Assembly (NCBI RefSeq): GCF_006385875.1
Contig: NZ_VFSU01000030.1
Location: forward strand, 1-64,000
Direction of reading: 5' to 3'
Length of the DNA stretch: 64,000 bases
Source of the DNA: Sandaracinobacter neustonicus
GTDB lineage: Bacteria; Pseudomonadota; Alphaproteobacteria; Sphingomonadales; Sphingomonadaceae
A program made the position numbers and the translations under genes. Within the stretch, counting starts at the first letter, position 1. Every line of letters starts with the position of its first letter. Shown here piece after piece: positions 30,401 to 40,111 of this stretch. The notes beneath the pieces were generated by a model. It did no database searches, was not told the origin of the DNA, and saw only the letters and a list, made by a program, of their open reading frames with translations.

Positions 30401-32203
30401 TCAGGCGGCTTCTCGCGCCGCCTTCGGCAGCGGGTCGGTGGCGGCGATCAGCCAGTCGCGCGCCGGGCCGTCCAGTTGCGGCTCCAGCGCGGCGCGGACC
30501 CGGGCGTGGTAACTGTCCAGCCAGTCGATCTCGGCGGCCGTCAGCAGCGCGGGCTCGATCAGCCGCTGATCAATGGGGGCCAGCGTGATGGTTTCGAATG
30601 CCAGCATCGGCTGCTCGTCGCCGGGGCGGCTGTCCTCCGTCACGATCACCAGATTTTCGATGCGGATGCCATATTCGCCCGCCTTGTAGAAGCCGGGTTC
30701 GTTGGAGAGCACCATGCCCGGCAGCAGCACTTCGTCCACGCCGGGCGCGCCGACGGCTGCCGCGATGCGCTGCGGGCCTTCGTGCACGCCCAGAAAATGC
30801 CCCACGCCATGGCCGGTGCCATGGGCGTAATCCAGCCCTGCGGACCAGAGGAACTGCCGGGCGAGAATGTCCAGCTGCCCACCACGCGTGCCGCGCGGGA
30901 AACGCGCCATGGCCAGCGCGATATGCCCCTTCAGCACGCGGGTATAGCGATCCTTCATTTCCGCCGTCGGCGTGCCCAGCGCCACCGTGCGGGTAATGTC
31001 GGTGGTGCCGTCGGGATATTGCCCGCCCGAATCGATCAGGTAGATCGCCTCGCCCGCGAACGCCCGCTTGCTTTCGGGTTCAGAGCGGTAATGCGGCAGC
31101 GCCGCGTTCGGCCCCACGGCGGAGATGCTGTCAAACGAGAGGTCTTTCAGCAGGTTGGATTCGCGGCGGAAGGCTTCCAGACGGTCGGACGCGTCGATTT
31201 CGTCCACCGGCGGCTTCGCGTCCACGGAATGCAGGAATTTGCTGATCGCCGCCCCGTCGCGCACATGGGCGGCGCGCATGCCGTCCAGCTCCACCGGGTT
31301 CTTGGCGGATTTGGGCAAAGTGGTGGGGTCGCGCGCTTCGATGAGGCTGGCCCTGCCACGCCCCAGCGCCTCATAAATCGCCGCGACAGACGATGAAGGG
31401 TCCAGCAGCACCTTGCCCTCCAGCGCTTCCAGCGCCGGGCCGAAGGCCTCGTAAGGCTGCACTGCCACGTCCGGCCCCAGATGCGCCTGCACTTCGGCGG
31501 AGATCTTCGCGGGCGCGGTGAACAAGGTGGCGCTGCCATCGTCGCGGACGATGGCGAAGGCGCGCACCACCGGCGTGCGAGAAATATCATGCCCGCGAAT
31601 GTTGAAGGCCCATGCGATGGAATCGAGCGCGGACAGGATCACCGCGCCCGCGCCCGCCTTTTTCGCTTCGGCGGCAATCGCCGCGCGCTTGTCGGCGGAG
31701 CTGCGGCCGGTGAATTCCGCGCCCAATATCTCGGCCGGGGTCAGCGGCGGCTCGGGCCGATCCGCCCACACGGCATCCACCGGGTTGGACTTCACGGCGA
31801 CCAGCGAAATCCCCTTGCGTGCCAGTTGGCTTTCCGCGCCGCGCAGGAAGGCGCGCGTGGTCAGCCACGGATCATAGCCGATGCGCGCACCGGCGGGCGC
31901 GGTTTCCGCCAGCCAGCCCGCCACCGGCTCCGACGGGACGGAGCGATATTGGTAGAGCCCGCCATCCACCTGCGAGCGGACCTGAATGGTATAGCGCCCG
32001 TCCACGAAGATCGCCGCCGCATCCGCCAGCACCACGGCCGTGCCCGCGCTGCCCTGAAAGCCCGTCAGCCAGCCCAGCCGCTGCGCATAGCCGCCGACAT
32101 ATTCGGACATATGCTCGTCCGTCAGCGGCACGATGAAGCCATCCAGCCCCTCTGCCTTCAGGGTCTGGCGAAGGGCGGCGAGTCGGTCTGCGTGGCTGGT
32201 CAT
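30401..32203 (-). CDS. M24 Xaa-Pro aminopeptidase
   Basis: 600 residues, the long three-domain form (two creatinase-like N-terminal domains plus a catalytic pita-bread fold). Releases N-terminal residues before proline. Metal-site motifs: YLIDSGGQYPDGTTDITRT (two Asp), HGTGHGVGHFLGVHEGP (His), SNEPGFY (Glu) and FETITLAP (Glu). Its start overlaps the stop of the upstream methyltransferase gene as ATGA, so it is in the lgt operon. Confidence 0.93.
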   Translation of the reverse strand: MTSHADRLAALRQTLKAEGLDGFIVPLTDEHMSEYVGGYAQRLGWLTGFQGSAGTAVVLADAAAIFVDGRYTIQVRSQVDGGLYQYRSVPSEPVAGWLAETAPAGARIGYDPWLTTRAFLRGAESQLARKGISLVAVKSNPVDAVWADRPEPPLTPAEILGAEFTGRSSADKRAAIAAEAKKAGAGAVILSALDSIAWAFNIRGHDISRTPVVRAFAIVRDDGSATLFTAPAKISAEVQAHLGPDVAVQPYEAFGPALEALEGKVLLDPSSSVAAIYEALGRGRASLIEARDPTTLPKSAKNPVELDGMRAAHVRDGAAISKFLHSVDAKPPVDEIDASDRLEAFRRESNLLKDLSFDSISAVGPNAALPHYRSEPESKRAFAGEAIYLIDSGGQYPDGTTDITRTVALGTPTAEMKDRYTRVLKGHIALAMARFPRGTRGGQLDILARQFLWSAGLDYAHGTGHGVGHFLGVHEGPQRIAAAVGAPGVDEVLLPGMVLSNEPGFYKAGEYGIRIENLVIVTEDSRPGDEQPMLAFETITLAPIDQRLIEPALLTAAEIDWLDSYHARVRAALEPQLDGPARDWLIAATDPLPKAAREAA

Positions 32204-33258
32204 CCGGCGGATATAGGGAAGCCCGCCGGAACCGGCCAGCCTTCTGCGACGAGTGCCAGCGCCTGAAACAGCCGCCCCATTGCGCCCGGCGCGGTCAGCC
32301 GCACATGCGCCGCCTCGATTTCCGCGCGCCGCTCAAGGCTGGCCAGCCGCTTCAGCGCCTCGGCGCGATCTGCCAGCCCCAATGATTCGAGGAACATGCC
32401 CTGCGCTTCCGGCCCGAACACCTGCGCATTCGGGCGGGCCGCGCGCGCAATGGCGGCGAAATCCACATGCGCGGACACATCGGCTTCGCCCAGCGTCTGC
32501 AACGGATCGGCATAGTGCCCGCCCTTCAACGCCTGCAGCGTGTCGCCCGTGGCAGGCCCCGCATAACCATAATCGATGAACAGCGCCGCGCCGCCCTGCG
32601 CCGCCAGCCTGCGGGCGACGGCGGCGGCCACCTGTTCCGCACCGAAATTGCGCTCATGCACCTGCCCCACCGGCGCATCGCGAATCTCGGCGGGCAGGAA
32701 GGCCAGATTGGCCCCCACCGAGCGATCCCAGCGCGGCCCGGCCGAGCCGATCTCCACCCGGCGCATCACCCAGCCGTCTTCGACGCGCTCGAACTGGGTG
32801 AGGGGAAGCGCATCCAGAAACTCGTTCGCCACCAGTAGCAGCGGCCGGTCATCCGGCAGGGTGGAGAGATCGTCATGCCATGTGGCATCCGGCACCACCT
32901 TGGCTTGCAGCGCGCGCAAGCGGGGGCTTTTCTCCACGAATTGCACGCTGAGTGCCGCGCGCAGCCCCGGCGCGGCCTTGGCGATGGCGCGCAGGGCATC
33001 CGCCATCAGCGTGCCGCGCCCCGGCCCCAGCTCGGCCAGCGCAACCGGCGCGGGTGATCCGGCGCGCTGCCACAGATCGGCCAGCCACAGGCCGATCAGT
33101 TCGCCGAACATCTGGCTGATTTCCGGGGCCGTCACGAAATCGCCCGCCACCCCGAAGGGCTCGCGCGTGGCGTAATAATGATCCGCCGCCAGCGCCATCA
33201 CGCGCGCCAGCGGCAGCGGCCCCTCGCGCCGCAGCAGCGCCTCGATGTCGGCAATCAT
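32200..33258 (-). CDS. SAM-dependent methyltransferase of the MidA/NDUFAF7 family
   Basis: 352 residues. Mitochondrial NDUFAF7 methylates an Arg of complex I subunit NDUFS2; the bacterial role is likely similar (family knowledge). Motifs: [18 protein letters not shown] at the N-terminus and the SAM-binding [17 protein letters not shown], then [15 protein letters not shown] and [12 protein letters not shown] 33258 overlaps the lgt stop. lgt, this gene and pepP form one coupled operon. Confidence 0.9.
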   Translation of the reverse strand: MIADIEALLRREGPLPLARVMALAADHYYATREPFGVAGDFVTAPEISQMFGELIGLWLADLWQRAGSPAPVALAELGPGRGTLMADALRAIAKAAPGLRAALSVQFVEKSPRLRALQAKVVPDATWHDDLSTLPDDRPLLLVANEFLDALPLTQFERVEDGWVMRRVEIGSAGPRWDRSVGANLAFLPAEIRDAPVGQVHERNFGAEQVAAAVARRLAAQGGAALFIDYGYAGPATGDTLQALKGGHYADPLQTLGEADVSAHVDFAAIARAARPNAQVFGPEAQGMFLESLGLADRAEALKRLASLERRAEIEAAHVRLTAPGAMGRLFQALALVAEGWPVPAGFPISAG

Positions 33259-34088
33259 AGCTGGGCTGTTTCGCGCCGGTTCAGCGTTGCCAGCAGCCAC
33301 AGCCCGAACAGGATCATCGGCAGCGAGAGCAGCTGCCCCATCGTCATCCCCATCGCGAGCACGCCCAATTGCGCATCCGGCTCCCGGAAGAATTCGATCG
33401 CGAAGCGCGACAGGCCATAGCCGGTGATGAAAATCCCCCCCAGCAGCCCCGGCTTCAGCCGCGCCCGCGTGCCCCAGAACAACAGGTTCAGCAGGATCAG
33501 CAGCATCGCCCCTTCCAGCGCCGCCTCATACAGCTGGCTGGGGTGGCGCGGTTCCGGCCCGGCATCGGGGAAGATGATGCCCCATGTGCCGTCTGTCGGG
33601 CGGCCCCACAATTCGCCGTTCACGAAATTGGCGAAGCGCCCCAGCAGCAGCCCGATGGGGGCCACAACCGCCACATAATCGAGGATGCGGAGCGCCGACA
33701 GCCCCTGCGAGCGGGCATAGAGCACGATGGCAAGGATCACCCCGGTGAGGCCGCCGTGGAAGCTCATCCCGCCTTCCCACAGTTTGAATACATCCAGCGG
33801 ATTTTCGATATATTGCCGTGGGTTATAGAAGATCACATAGGCCAGCCGCCCGCCCAGGATCACGCCCAGCGTGCACCATGTGACGAGATCGTCCACATGC
33901 TTCGCCGTCATCGGCGAGCCGGGCCGCCGCACCATGCGCAGCAGCAGCCACCAGCCGGCGATGATGCCGAGGATATAGGCAAGGCTATACCATCTGAGCG
34001 CGAGCGGCCCGATCTGCAAAGCCACGGGATCAAGGCCAAGGCTGGCCCATTCGACAGGTGTCTGGAAAAATTCCATGCCGCGCTTCAT
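33255..34088 (-). CDS. lgt: Prolipoprotein diacylglyceryl transferase
   Basis: About 277 residues, inner-membrane enzyme adding diacylglycerol to the lipobox Cys. Motifs: [20 protein letters not shown] at the N-terminus, [11 protein letters not shown], the signature [16 protein letters not shown] (family consensus GRxGNFxNxExxG) and [15 protein letters not shown] 34088 is chosen; ATG 34076 is an alternative. Divergent from the acyl-CoA dehydrogenase operon. Confidence 0.93.
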   Translation of the reverse strand: MKRGMEFFQTPVEWASLGLDPVALQIGPLALRWYSLAYILGIIAGWWLLLRMVRRPGSPMTAKHVDDLVTWCTLGVILGGRLAYVIFYNPRQYIENPLDVFKLWEGGMSFHGGLTGVILAIVLYARSQGLSALRILDYVAVVAPIGLLLGRFANFVNGELWGRPTDGTWGIIFPDAGPEPRHPSQLYEAALEGAMLLILLNLLFWGTRARLKPGLLGGIFITGYGLSRFAIEFFREPDAQLGVLAMGMTMGQLLSLPMILFGLWLLATLNRRETAQL

Positions 34089-34138
34089 ATCGGCTGTATG
34101 GGACAAGCGCGAGAGCGCTTTTGGGAGAGTGTGAGAGA

Positions 34139-35329
34139 ATGGACGAAACTGCGGAACTCGCGGCCTTCCGCGCGGAAACCCGTGCATGGCTTGAAGCGAA
34201 CTGCCCGGACGAGATGCGCTCCCCCGGCGCGGGCGACGATGATATGTGCTGGGGTGGCCGCAAATGGACCTTCAAAAGCGAGGCGCAGAAGCAGTGGCTG
34301 GAGCGCATGGCAGCGAAGGGCTGGACGGTACCCGAATGGCCACAGGAATATGGCGGCGGCGGGCTTTCGAAGGATGAAGCCAAGATTCTGGCGCAGGAAA
34401 TGCGCCGCATCCGCGCCCGCTCGCCGCTTTCCAGCTTCGGCATCTGGATGCTTGGCCCGGCGCTGCTGAAATATGGCAATGAGGCGCAGAAGAAGGAACA
34501 TCTGCCGAAGATCGCGCGCGGCGAAATCCGCTGGTGCCAGGGCTATTCCGAGCCGGGCGCAGGCTCTGATCTTGCGTCTTTGCGCACCTCCGCCGTGCTC
34601 GATGGCGACGAATTTGTCGTGAACGGCTCGAAAATCTGGACGAGCTATGCCGACAAGGCGGACTGGATCTTCTGCCTCGTCCGCACCGAACCCGATGCGC
34701 CCAAGCATCTGGGGATCAGCTTCCTGCTGTTCGATATGGACAGCCCCGGCGTTTCCACCAGCCCGATCAAGCTGATCTCCGGCTATTCGCCCTTCTGCCA
34801 GACCTTTTTCGACAATGTGCGTGTGCCTGCCGAAAATCTGATGGGCACGCGCGGCAAGGGCTGGGACATCGCCAAATATCTGCTGACGCATGAGCGCGAG
34901 ATGATCGGCGACATGGGCTCCCCCGGCGGGGTTTCCATGCGTGACGTCGCCCGGCAGGAAATCGGCACGGACGCCGATGGCCGCCTGAACGATCCGCTGC
35001 TGCGCGTGGATGTCGCCCGCTTCGATGTCGATTCCTACGCCTTCGCGCTGACGATGGAGCGGGTGAAGGACGAGGCGAAGGCCGGGCAGGGCACGGGGGC
35101 CATGTCCTCGCTGCTGAAATATTATGGCACCGAATTGAACAAGCGGCGGCAGGAACTGCTGATGTCCATCACCGGCAGCGATGGCCTCAGCTGGGAGGGC
35201 GAGGGCATTCGCGACGGGGCACTGGCCAAGGACTGGCTGCGCAGCCGCGCCAACAGCATCGAGGGAGGAACATCCGAAGTGCAGCTGAACATCATCGCCA
35301 AGCGCGTCCTCCAGCTTCCGGGGGCCTGA
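34139..35329 (+). CDS. Acyl-CoA dehydrogenase (subunit 1)
   Basis: 396 residues. FAD enzyme introducing an alpha,beta double bond in an acyl-CoA. Visible: [19 protein letters not shown] and [20 protein letters not shown] of the central domain, and the C-terminal [21 protein letters not shown] 34139 has GAGAGTGTGAGAG upstream. It lies 3 bp before a second dehydrogenase gene. Such pairs often form a heterotetramer for bulky substrates (steroid or terpenoid side chains), but the substrate cannot be inferred. Confidence 0.9.
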   Translation: MDETAELAAFRAETRAWLEANCPDEMRSPGAGDDDMCWGGRKWTFKSEAQKQWLERMAAKGWTVPEWPQEYGGGGLSKDEAKILAQEMRRIRARSPLSSFGIWMLGPALLKYGNEAQKKEHLPKIARGEIRWCQGYSEPGAGSDLASLRTSAVLDGDEFVVNGSKIWTSYADKADWIFCLVRTEPDAPKHLGISFLLFDMDSPGVSTSPIKLISGYSPFCQTFFDNVRVPAENLMGTRGKGWDIAKYLLTHEREMIGDMGSPGGVSMRDVARQEIGTDADGRLNDPLLRVDVARFDVDSYAFALTMERVKDEAKAGQGTGAMSSLLKYYGTELNKRRQELLMSITGSDGLSWEGEGIRDGALAKDWLRSRANSIEGGTSEVQLNIIAKRVLQLPGA

Positions 35330-35332
35330 GCC

Positions 35333-36472
35333 ATGGCATTGGTTTTGAACGACGAGCAGCGGATGGTGAAAGAGTCCGCAGACGGATTTTTCGCGGAAAA
35401 CGCCCCCGTGGCGCAGCTGCGCAAGCTGCGCGACGGCGCGGATGCGACGGGCTTCGATCGCGGCCTGTGGGCGAAGATGGCGGAGATGGGCTTCGCGGGC
35501 GTCGCCATTCCCGAACAGTTCGGCGGGGCCGGGCTGGGCATGGTGGCGGCGGGCCTCATTCAGGAAGCCATCGGCCGCAACCTCTCGCTTTCGCCCTTCC
35601 TCTCGTCCGCGGTGCTGTCCGCCACGGCCATCGGCAAGGGCGGCAGCGAGGAGCAGAAGGCGGCGCTGCTGCCGCAGATCGCGTCCGGCGAACTGATCGT
35701 CGCGCTGGCGGCGGATGAAAAGGCGCGGCACCAGCCCGCCACCATTTCCACCCGCGCCGAAGCGTCGGGCAACGGCTTCCGGCTGACGGGCGGCAAGCCC
35801 TTCGTGCTGGACGGCCATGTGGCGGACAGGCTGATTGTCGCCGCCCGTACCAGCGGCGCTGAGACAGATACCGCTGGAATCACCCTGTTCCTCGTCGATC
35901 CGAAGGCAGCGGGTGTTTCCATCGCGCGCCGGTCCATGGTGGACAGCCGCAACGCCGCCGACATCGGGCTGGACGGTGTTCAGGTGGACGGCGCAGACGT
36001 GCTGGGCGAGATCGGCGGCGGCTTCGCCATCCTCGAAGCCGCGCTGGACGCAGGCCGCGCCTGCCTCGCCGCCGAACTGCTGGGCGTTTCCGCGCAGAGC
36101 TTCGAGACGACCGTCGATTATCTGAAGCAGCGCGACCAGTTCGGTGTGAAGATCGGCACCTTTCAGGCCTTGCAGCACCGCGCCGCGCATCTGTTCTGCG
36201 AAATCGAACTGGCCCGCTCCGTCACGCTGAAGGCGCTGACCGCGCTGGACGAAGGCGACGCCCGCGCACCGCTGTTCGTGGCGCTGGCCAAGGCCAAGAC
36301 GGGTGATGTCGCCAAGCTGGCCACCAATGAAGCGGTGCAGATGCACGGCGGCATCGGCATGACGGACGAATTCGACATCGGCTTCTATATGAAGCGCGCG
36401 CGTGCAGCTGCCGAAACCTTCGGCGACGCCGCCTTTCAGGGCGACCGCGTCGCCCAACTGCTGGATTATTGA
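35333..36472 (+). CDS. Acyl-CoA dehydrogenase (subunit 2)
   Basis: 379 residues, partner of the preceding gene. Shows FGGAGLGMVAAGLIQEA in the N-terminal domain, VDGADVLGEIGGGFAILEAA in the middle and the C-terminal QMHGGIGMTDEFDIGFYMKR. The central FAD-contact motif is less canonical than in subunit 1, as in the weaker-conserved subunits of heteromeric dehydrogenases. Very likely co-translated with its neighbours. Confidence 0.88.
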   Translation: MALVLNDEQRMVKESADGFFAENAPVAQLRKLRDGADATGFDRGLWAKMAEMGFAGVAIPEQFGGAGLGMVAAGLIQEAIGRNLSLSPFLSSAVLSATAIGKGGSEEQKAALLPQIASGELIVALAADEKARHQPATISTRAEASGNGFRLTGGKPFVLDGHVADRLIVAARTSGAETDTAGITLFLVDPKAAGVSIARRSMVDSRNAADIGLDGVQVDGADVLGEIGGGFAILEAALDAGRACLAAELLGVSAQSFETTVDYLKQRDQFGVKIGTFQALQHRAAHLFCEIELARSVTLKALTALDEGDARAPLFVALAKAKTGDVAKLATNEAVQMHGGIGMTDEFDIGFYMKRARAAAETFGDAAFQGDRVAQLLDY

Positions 36473-36481
36473 GGACAGATC

Positions 36482-38209
36482 ATGGCGCTCACCGAACTGG
36501 ACAAGGCAATTGACGCGGCCACCGCCGCCATCACCGCGCCCGGCGGCCAGCTCGCCGTCGGCAAGGCGGCAGTGCGCGGCGTGGAATACCCCGCGTTCGA
36601 ACAGGCCCCGCCTTCGCTGCGGGAATATCTGGCCTTCTTCCTTGCCAGCAACGCCGACAAGGAATTCATCGTCTATCAGGGTGAGCGCTTCACCTTCGCC
36701 GATGTGCAGAAACAGGCCGTTCAGGTGGCGGCCGTGCTGCAATCCCGCTTTGGCATCGCCAAGGGGGATCGGGTGGCGATCGCCATGCGCAACTATCCCG
36801 AATGGGTCTCCGCCTTCATCGGCGCGATCATGGTGGGGGCAGTCGTGGTGCCGATGAACGCCTGGTGGAAGCCGGAGGAACTGGCCTATGGCCTGACCGA
36901 TTCCGGCACGCGGCTGGTGTTCGCCGATGAGGAACGGCTGCGCCGCATCCGCGAAATCCCCGACCTTTCCGTCGAAGTGCTCACCGTGCGCACCAGCCAT
37001 CAGGTGGCGGCGCAACTGGGCGCGACCACGCTGGACGACGCCATCGCCGCCGCCCCGCCTGCCCCATGGTATCTGCCGCCGATCTACCCGGAAGATGATG
37101 CCACCATCATGTATACCTCCGGCTCCACCGGCGCGCCCAAGGGGGCGGTTTCCACCCACCGCGCCATCGTATCCGGCTCGATGAACTATCTGGTGCAGGG
37201 CCTCGCCATGCTGCAACTGGCGCAGGCCAGCGGCACGGTTCTGCCGCCGCAGCAGGTGATGCTGCTGAACGTGCCGCTGTTCCACATCACCGGCCTTGTG
37301 CCGATCCTGCTGGTCTCCATCGCCATCGGCCGCAAGCTGGTGATCATGTATCGCTGGGATGCGGGCGAGGCGCTGCAACTGATCGAGCGGGAAAAGGCCA
37401 CCTATTTCGTCGGCGTGCCGACCATGAGCCTCGAGCTCATGCAGCACCCGGATCGCGACAAATATGATCTCTCCACCCTGCTGGACATCGCCGCCGGCGG
37501 CGCGCCGCGCCCGGCCGAACATGTGGGGCGGCTGGCGGAAGCCTTCCCCGGCAAAACTCCGGCCATCGGCTATGGCCTGACGGAAACCAACGGTGTCGGC
37601 GCGGGTAATATCCGCGACAATTACCGGCTGCGCCCCGATTCCACCGGGCGCGCCACCAAGCCGATGGTGGATCTGGCGATCCTCAGCGATGATCTGGAGC
37701 TGCTGGGCGCGGGCGAAGTGGGCGAAGTCTGCATCCGCTCCGTCGCCAATGTACGCGGCTATTGGAACAAGCCGGAGGCCACCGCGTCGGCCTTCACGCC
37801 GGACGGCTGGTTCCGCACCGGAGACCTCGGCCGCCTCGATGAAGACGGCTACCTCACCATTGTCGACCGCAAGAAAGACATCATCATCCGCGGCGGGGAG
37901 AATATCTCGGCCGCTGAAGTGGAAGCCGCCATCTATGGCCACCCTGCTGTCGCCGAAGCCAGCGTGTTCGGCCTGCCGGATGACCGGCTGGGCGAAATCG
38001 TCGGCGCTGTCGTCTATCCCAAGGGCGGGGAACCGCTGGAGGGCGAGGCGATCATCCAGTTCCTCGCCCGCGACCTCGCCGCCTTCAAGGTGCCCGCGCG
38101 GGTGTGGGTGTCGGAACAGCCGCTGCCGAAGCTCGGCTCGGGCAAGATCGACAAGGTGAGCCTGCGCGCGCACTTCCGCGAGGTGCATCTGGGCCGCGCC
38201 GCCGCATGA
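36482..38209 (+). CDS. Acyl-CoA ligase (class I adenylate-forming)
   Basis: 575 residues. Activates a carboxylic acid to acyl-AMP and then acyl-CoA. Core motifs: TIMYTSGSTGAPKGAVSTHR (P-loop-like), IGYGLTETNGVG, then DGWFRTGDLGRLDEDGYLTI and VDRKKDIIIRGGENIS (hinge and C-domain). The final Lys motif LPKLGSGKIDK is present. With the two dehydrogenases it starts a beta-oxidation-type route. The acid is unknown. Overlaps the acetyltransferase start by 4 nt. Confidence 0.9.
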   Translation: MALTELDKAIDAATAAITAPGGQLAVGKAAVRGVEYPAFEQAPPSLREYLAFFLASNADKEFIVYQGERFTFADVQKQAVQVAAVLQSRFGIAKGDRVAIAMRNYPEWVSAFIGAIMVGAVVVPMNAWWKPEELAYGLTDSGTRLVFADEERLRRIREIPDLSVEVLTVRTSHQVAAQLGATTLDDAIAAAPPAPWYLPPIYPEDDATIMYTSGSTGAPKGAVSTHRAIVSGSMNYLVQGLAMLQLAQASGTVLPPQQVMLLNVPLFHITGLVPILLVSIAIGRKLVIMYRWDAGEALQLIEREKATYFVGVPTMSLELMQHPDRDKYDLSTLLDIAAGGAPRPAEHVGRLAEAFPGKTPAIGYGLTETNGVGAGNIRDNYRLRPDSTGRATKPMVDLAILSDDLELLGAGEVGEVCIRSVANVRGYWNKPEATASAFTPDGWFRTGDLGRLDEDGYLTIVDRKKDIIIRGGENISAAEVEAAIYGHPAVAEASVFGLPDDRLGEIVGAVVYPKGGEPLEGEAIIQFLARDLAAFKVPARVWVSEQPLPKLGSGKIDKVSLRAHFREVHLGRAAA

Positions 38210-38733
38210 GCTTCTCCTTAAGGCGGGCGGGCGCGGCCGACGCGCCCGCCGTCTGCGCGCTGTTCCACAAAAGCTTCACCGCGACGTTCGGCCACCTCTA
38301 TCCGCCACAGGAACTGGCCGGATTTCTGGCTGGCTGCCCGGTGGAGCGTTTCCGCGCGGAATGCACCGATCCGGAGTTCGCCGTGATGCTGGGCGAAGCC
38401 GCGGACGGCACCCCGCTCGGCTATTGCACGCTTGGCCCCTATGATCTGCAAGGCCATATCCCGGAACTGCTGGAAGGCCGCCGCTGGTGGGTGCTGCGCC
38501 AGCTCTATCTGGACGAACCCGCCAAGGGCAGCGGCCTTGCCGACGCGCTGATGCAATGGGCCGTCTCTGAGGCGCGCGCCCGGCAGGTGCAGGATCTCTA
38601 CCTCACCGTCTGGATCGAAAATCACCGCGCCCGCCGCTTCTACGAACGGCACGGCTTCCACGAAGTGGGCAAATATCCCTATGTGGTCGGCAACACCGTC
38701 GATGATGACCGCATCCTGAGGCTGACGCTTTGA
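38206..38733 (+). CDS. GNAT-family N-acetyltransferase
   Basis: 175 residues. The fold shows WWVLRQLYLDEPAKGSGLADALMQWAV, where LDEPAKGSGLAD carries the acetyl-CoA-binding motif, and FYERHGFHEVGKYPYVVG at the C-terminus. Substrate unknown. Coupled (ATGA) to the ligase and to pgeF. Confidence 0.88.
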   Translation: MSFSLRRAGAADAPAVCALFHKSFTATFGHLYPPQELAGFLAGCPVERFRAECTDPEFAVMLGEAADGTPLGYCTLGPYDLQGHIPELLEGRRWWVLRQLYLDEPAKGSGLADALMQWAVSEARARQVQDLYLTVWIENHRARRFYERHGFHEVGKYPYVVGNTVDDDRILRLTL

Positions 38734-39485
38734 TCACCCGCCTGACTGCCCGCACGCTGACCTCCCCGCACGGCTTCCTTGGGCGCACGGGTGGGGTTTC
38801 CACCGGCATCTTCGCCAGCCTGAACGTCGGCCTCGGTTCGTCGGACGATCAGGCGCATGTGCGGGAAAATCGCAGCCGCGCGCTGGCTGCCGTGGCACCC
38901 GCCGCGCGGCTGGTGACGCTGCATCAGGTCCACAGCGCCCGTGCTGTTGAAGCCGGAAACTGGCTGGACGACGCCCGGCCCGAAGCCGATGGCCTCGCCA
39001 CCAACCGCCCGGGCCTCGCGCTCGGCATCCTCACCGCCGATTGCGCGCCGCTGCTATTCGAGGACGCCGAAGCCGGCGTGATCGGGGCCTGCCACGCCGG
39101 TTGGAAAGGTGCCTTCACCGGCGTGATTGCCGCCACCGTCGATCTGATGGAGCAGTTGGGTGCCAGCCGCCACCGCATCGCCGCCGCCATCGGCCCCTGC
39201 ATCGGCCGCCGTTCCTACGAAGTCGACACCGCCTTCCGCCAACGCTTCGAAGACGCCGACCCGGACAATGAGCTGTTCTTCACCGACGGCCGCGAAAACC
39301 ACGCCTTCTTCGATCTGGAAGGCTTCTGCCTGAAACGCCTCGCCGAATCCGGAATCACCCGCGCCGAAGGTCTGGGCGCAGATACCAAATCCGATCCGGA
39401 CCGCTTCTTCAGCTACCGCCGCAAAACATTGGCGGGCGAGCCGGACTATGGGCGGCAAATCAGCCTGATCGCCCTGCCGGGGTGA
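38730..39485 (+). CDS. pgeF: Peptidoglycan editing factor PgeF (YfiH family)
   Basis: 251 residues. A copper/zinc-dependent protein that prevents wrong stem-peptide residues in peptidoglycan in E. coli; formerly called polyphenol oxidase. Metal residues: TLHQVHSARA (His), ILTADCAPLL (Cys) and GACHAGWKGAF (His). Starts with an ATGA overlap. Last gene of the unit; repeat element D follows. Confidence 0.92.
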   Translation: MITRLTARTLTSPHGFLGRTGGVSTGIFASLNVGLGSSDDQAHVRENRSRALAAVAPAARLVTLHQVHSARAVEAGNWLDDARPEADGLATNRPGLALGILTADCAPLLFEDAEAGVIGACHAGWKGAFTGVIAATVDLMEQLGASRHRIAAAIGPCIGRRSYEVDTAFRQRFEDADPDNELFFTDGRENHAFFDLEGFCLKRLAESGITRAEGLGADTKSDPDRFFSYRRKTLAGEPDYGRQISLIALPG

Positions 39486-39511
39486 GAGGTTGGAGTTCGG
39501 CAGGCGCGGTT

Positions 39512-40046
39512 TTGCCTCCGGCGGGCAGGGAGATGATTTCCCTGCACCCTCGAAATTGGCGTTGCGCTTGAACTCCTGCGACGCGCGAATGATCAGATTC
39601 GATTGCCTGCGGCGCTACGGAGGCTCTCTCTCCCCGTTGGGGAGAGAGTTGGAGAGAGGGGAGCAACGCTGGGCCTGACCCACCAACCTCTCCACCCGCT
39701 CAGCCTGAGTCCTGAGCTTGTCGAAGGGTCGAAGGCCCGTGAGAAACCCACCAACCTCTCCACACCCACAACCGTCACCCCGGACTTGATCCGGGGTCCA
39801 GCTTTCTTGCCCGCAAGGCTGGAGAAGAACAGCTGGATCCCGGATCAAGTCCGGGGTGACGGGTGGAGAGGTGGGTGGGGCAGGCTCCAAAGCGCCGCAG
39901 GCAATCAAACCTCCAACCTCGCGCCAAGCGGATGGCCCCCACCCCAACCCCTCCCCTGCAGGGGAGGGGCTAAAAACTAAGGGGGTGCAGGGGCGTCACG
40001 CCCCTGCCGGGTTCCGGGCAGAGCCCGGCCGCCGGAGGCCACCCAA
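39512..40046. repeat. Composite palindromic intergenic element, copy D
   Basis: Fills the 626-bp gap between convergent pgeF and the TPR gene. Left-module hairpin 39525-39545 (one mismatch), inner inverted repeats 39602-39615 and 39892-39905, right-module hairpin 39988-40006. The interior carries inverted GGACTTGATCCGGGG repeats (about 39778-39800 and 39835-39857) and a CTTGTCGAAGG repeat near 39718. No gene seen. Confidence 0.85.
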
Positions 40047-40111
40047 CCAACCCCAACGAAAAGGGGCTCCGGCCGAAGCCGAAGCCCCCGATTCGCGCGC
40101 TTCGGACGAGC

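Noticed and set aside
34085-38188. A 1,367-codon open frame on the minus strand
   Set aside because: It is antisense to the two dehydrogenases and the ligase, all with clear motifs. Long antisense frames are a usual by-product of high GC at third codon positions.
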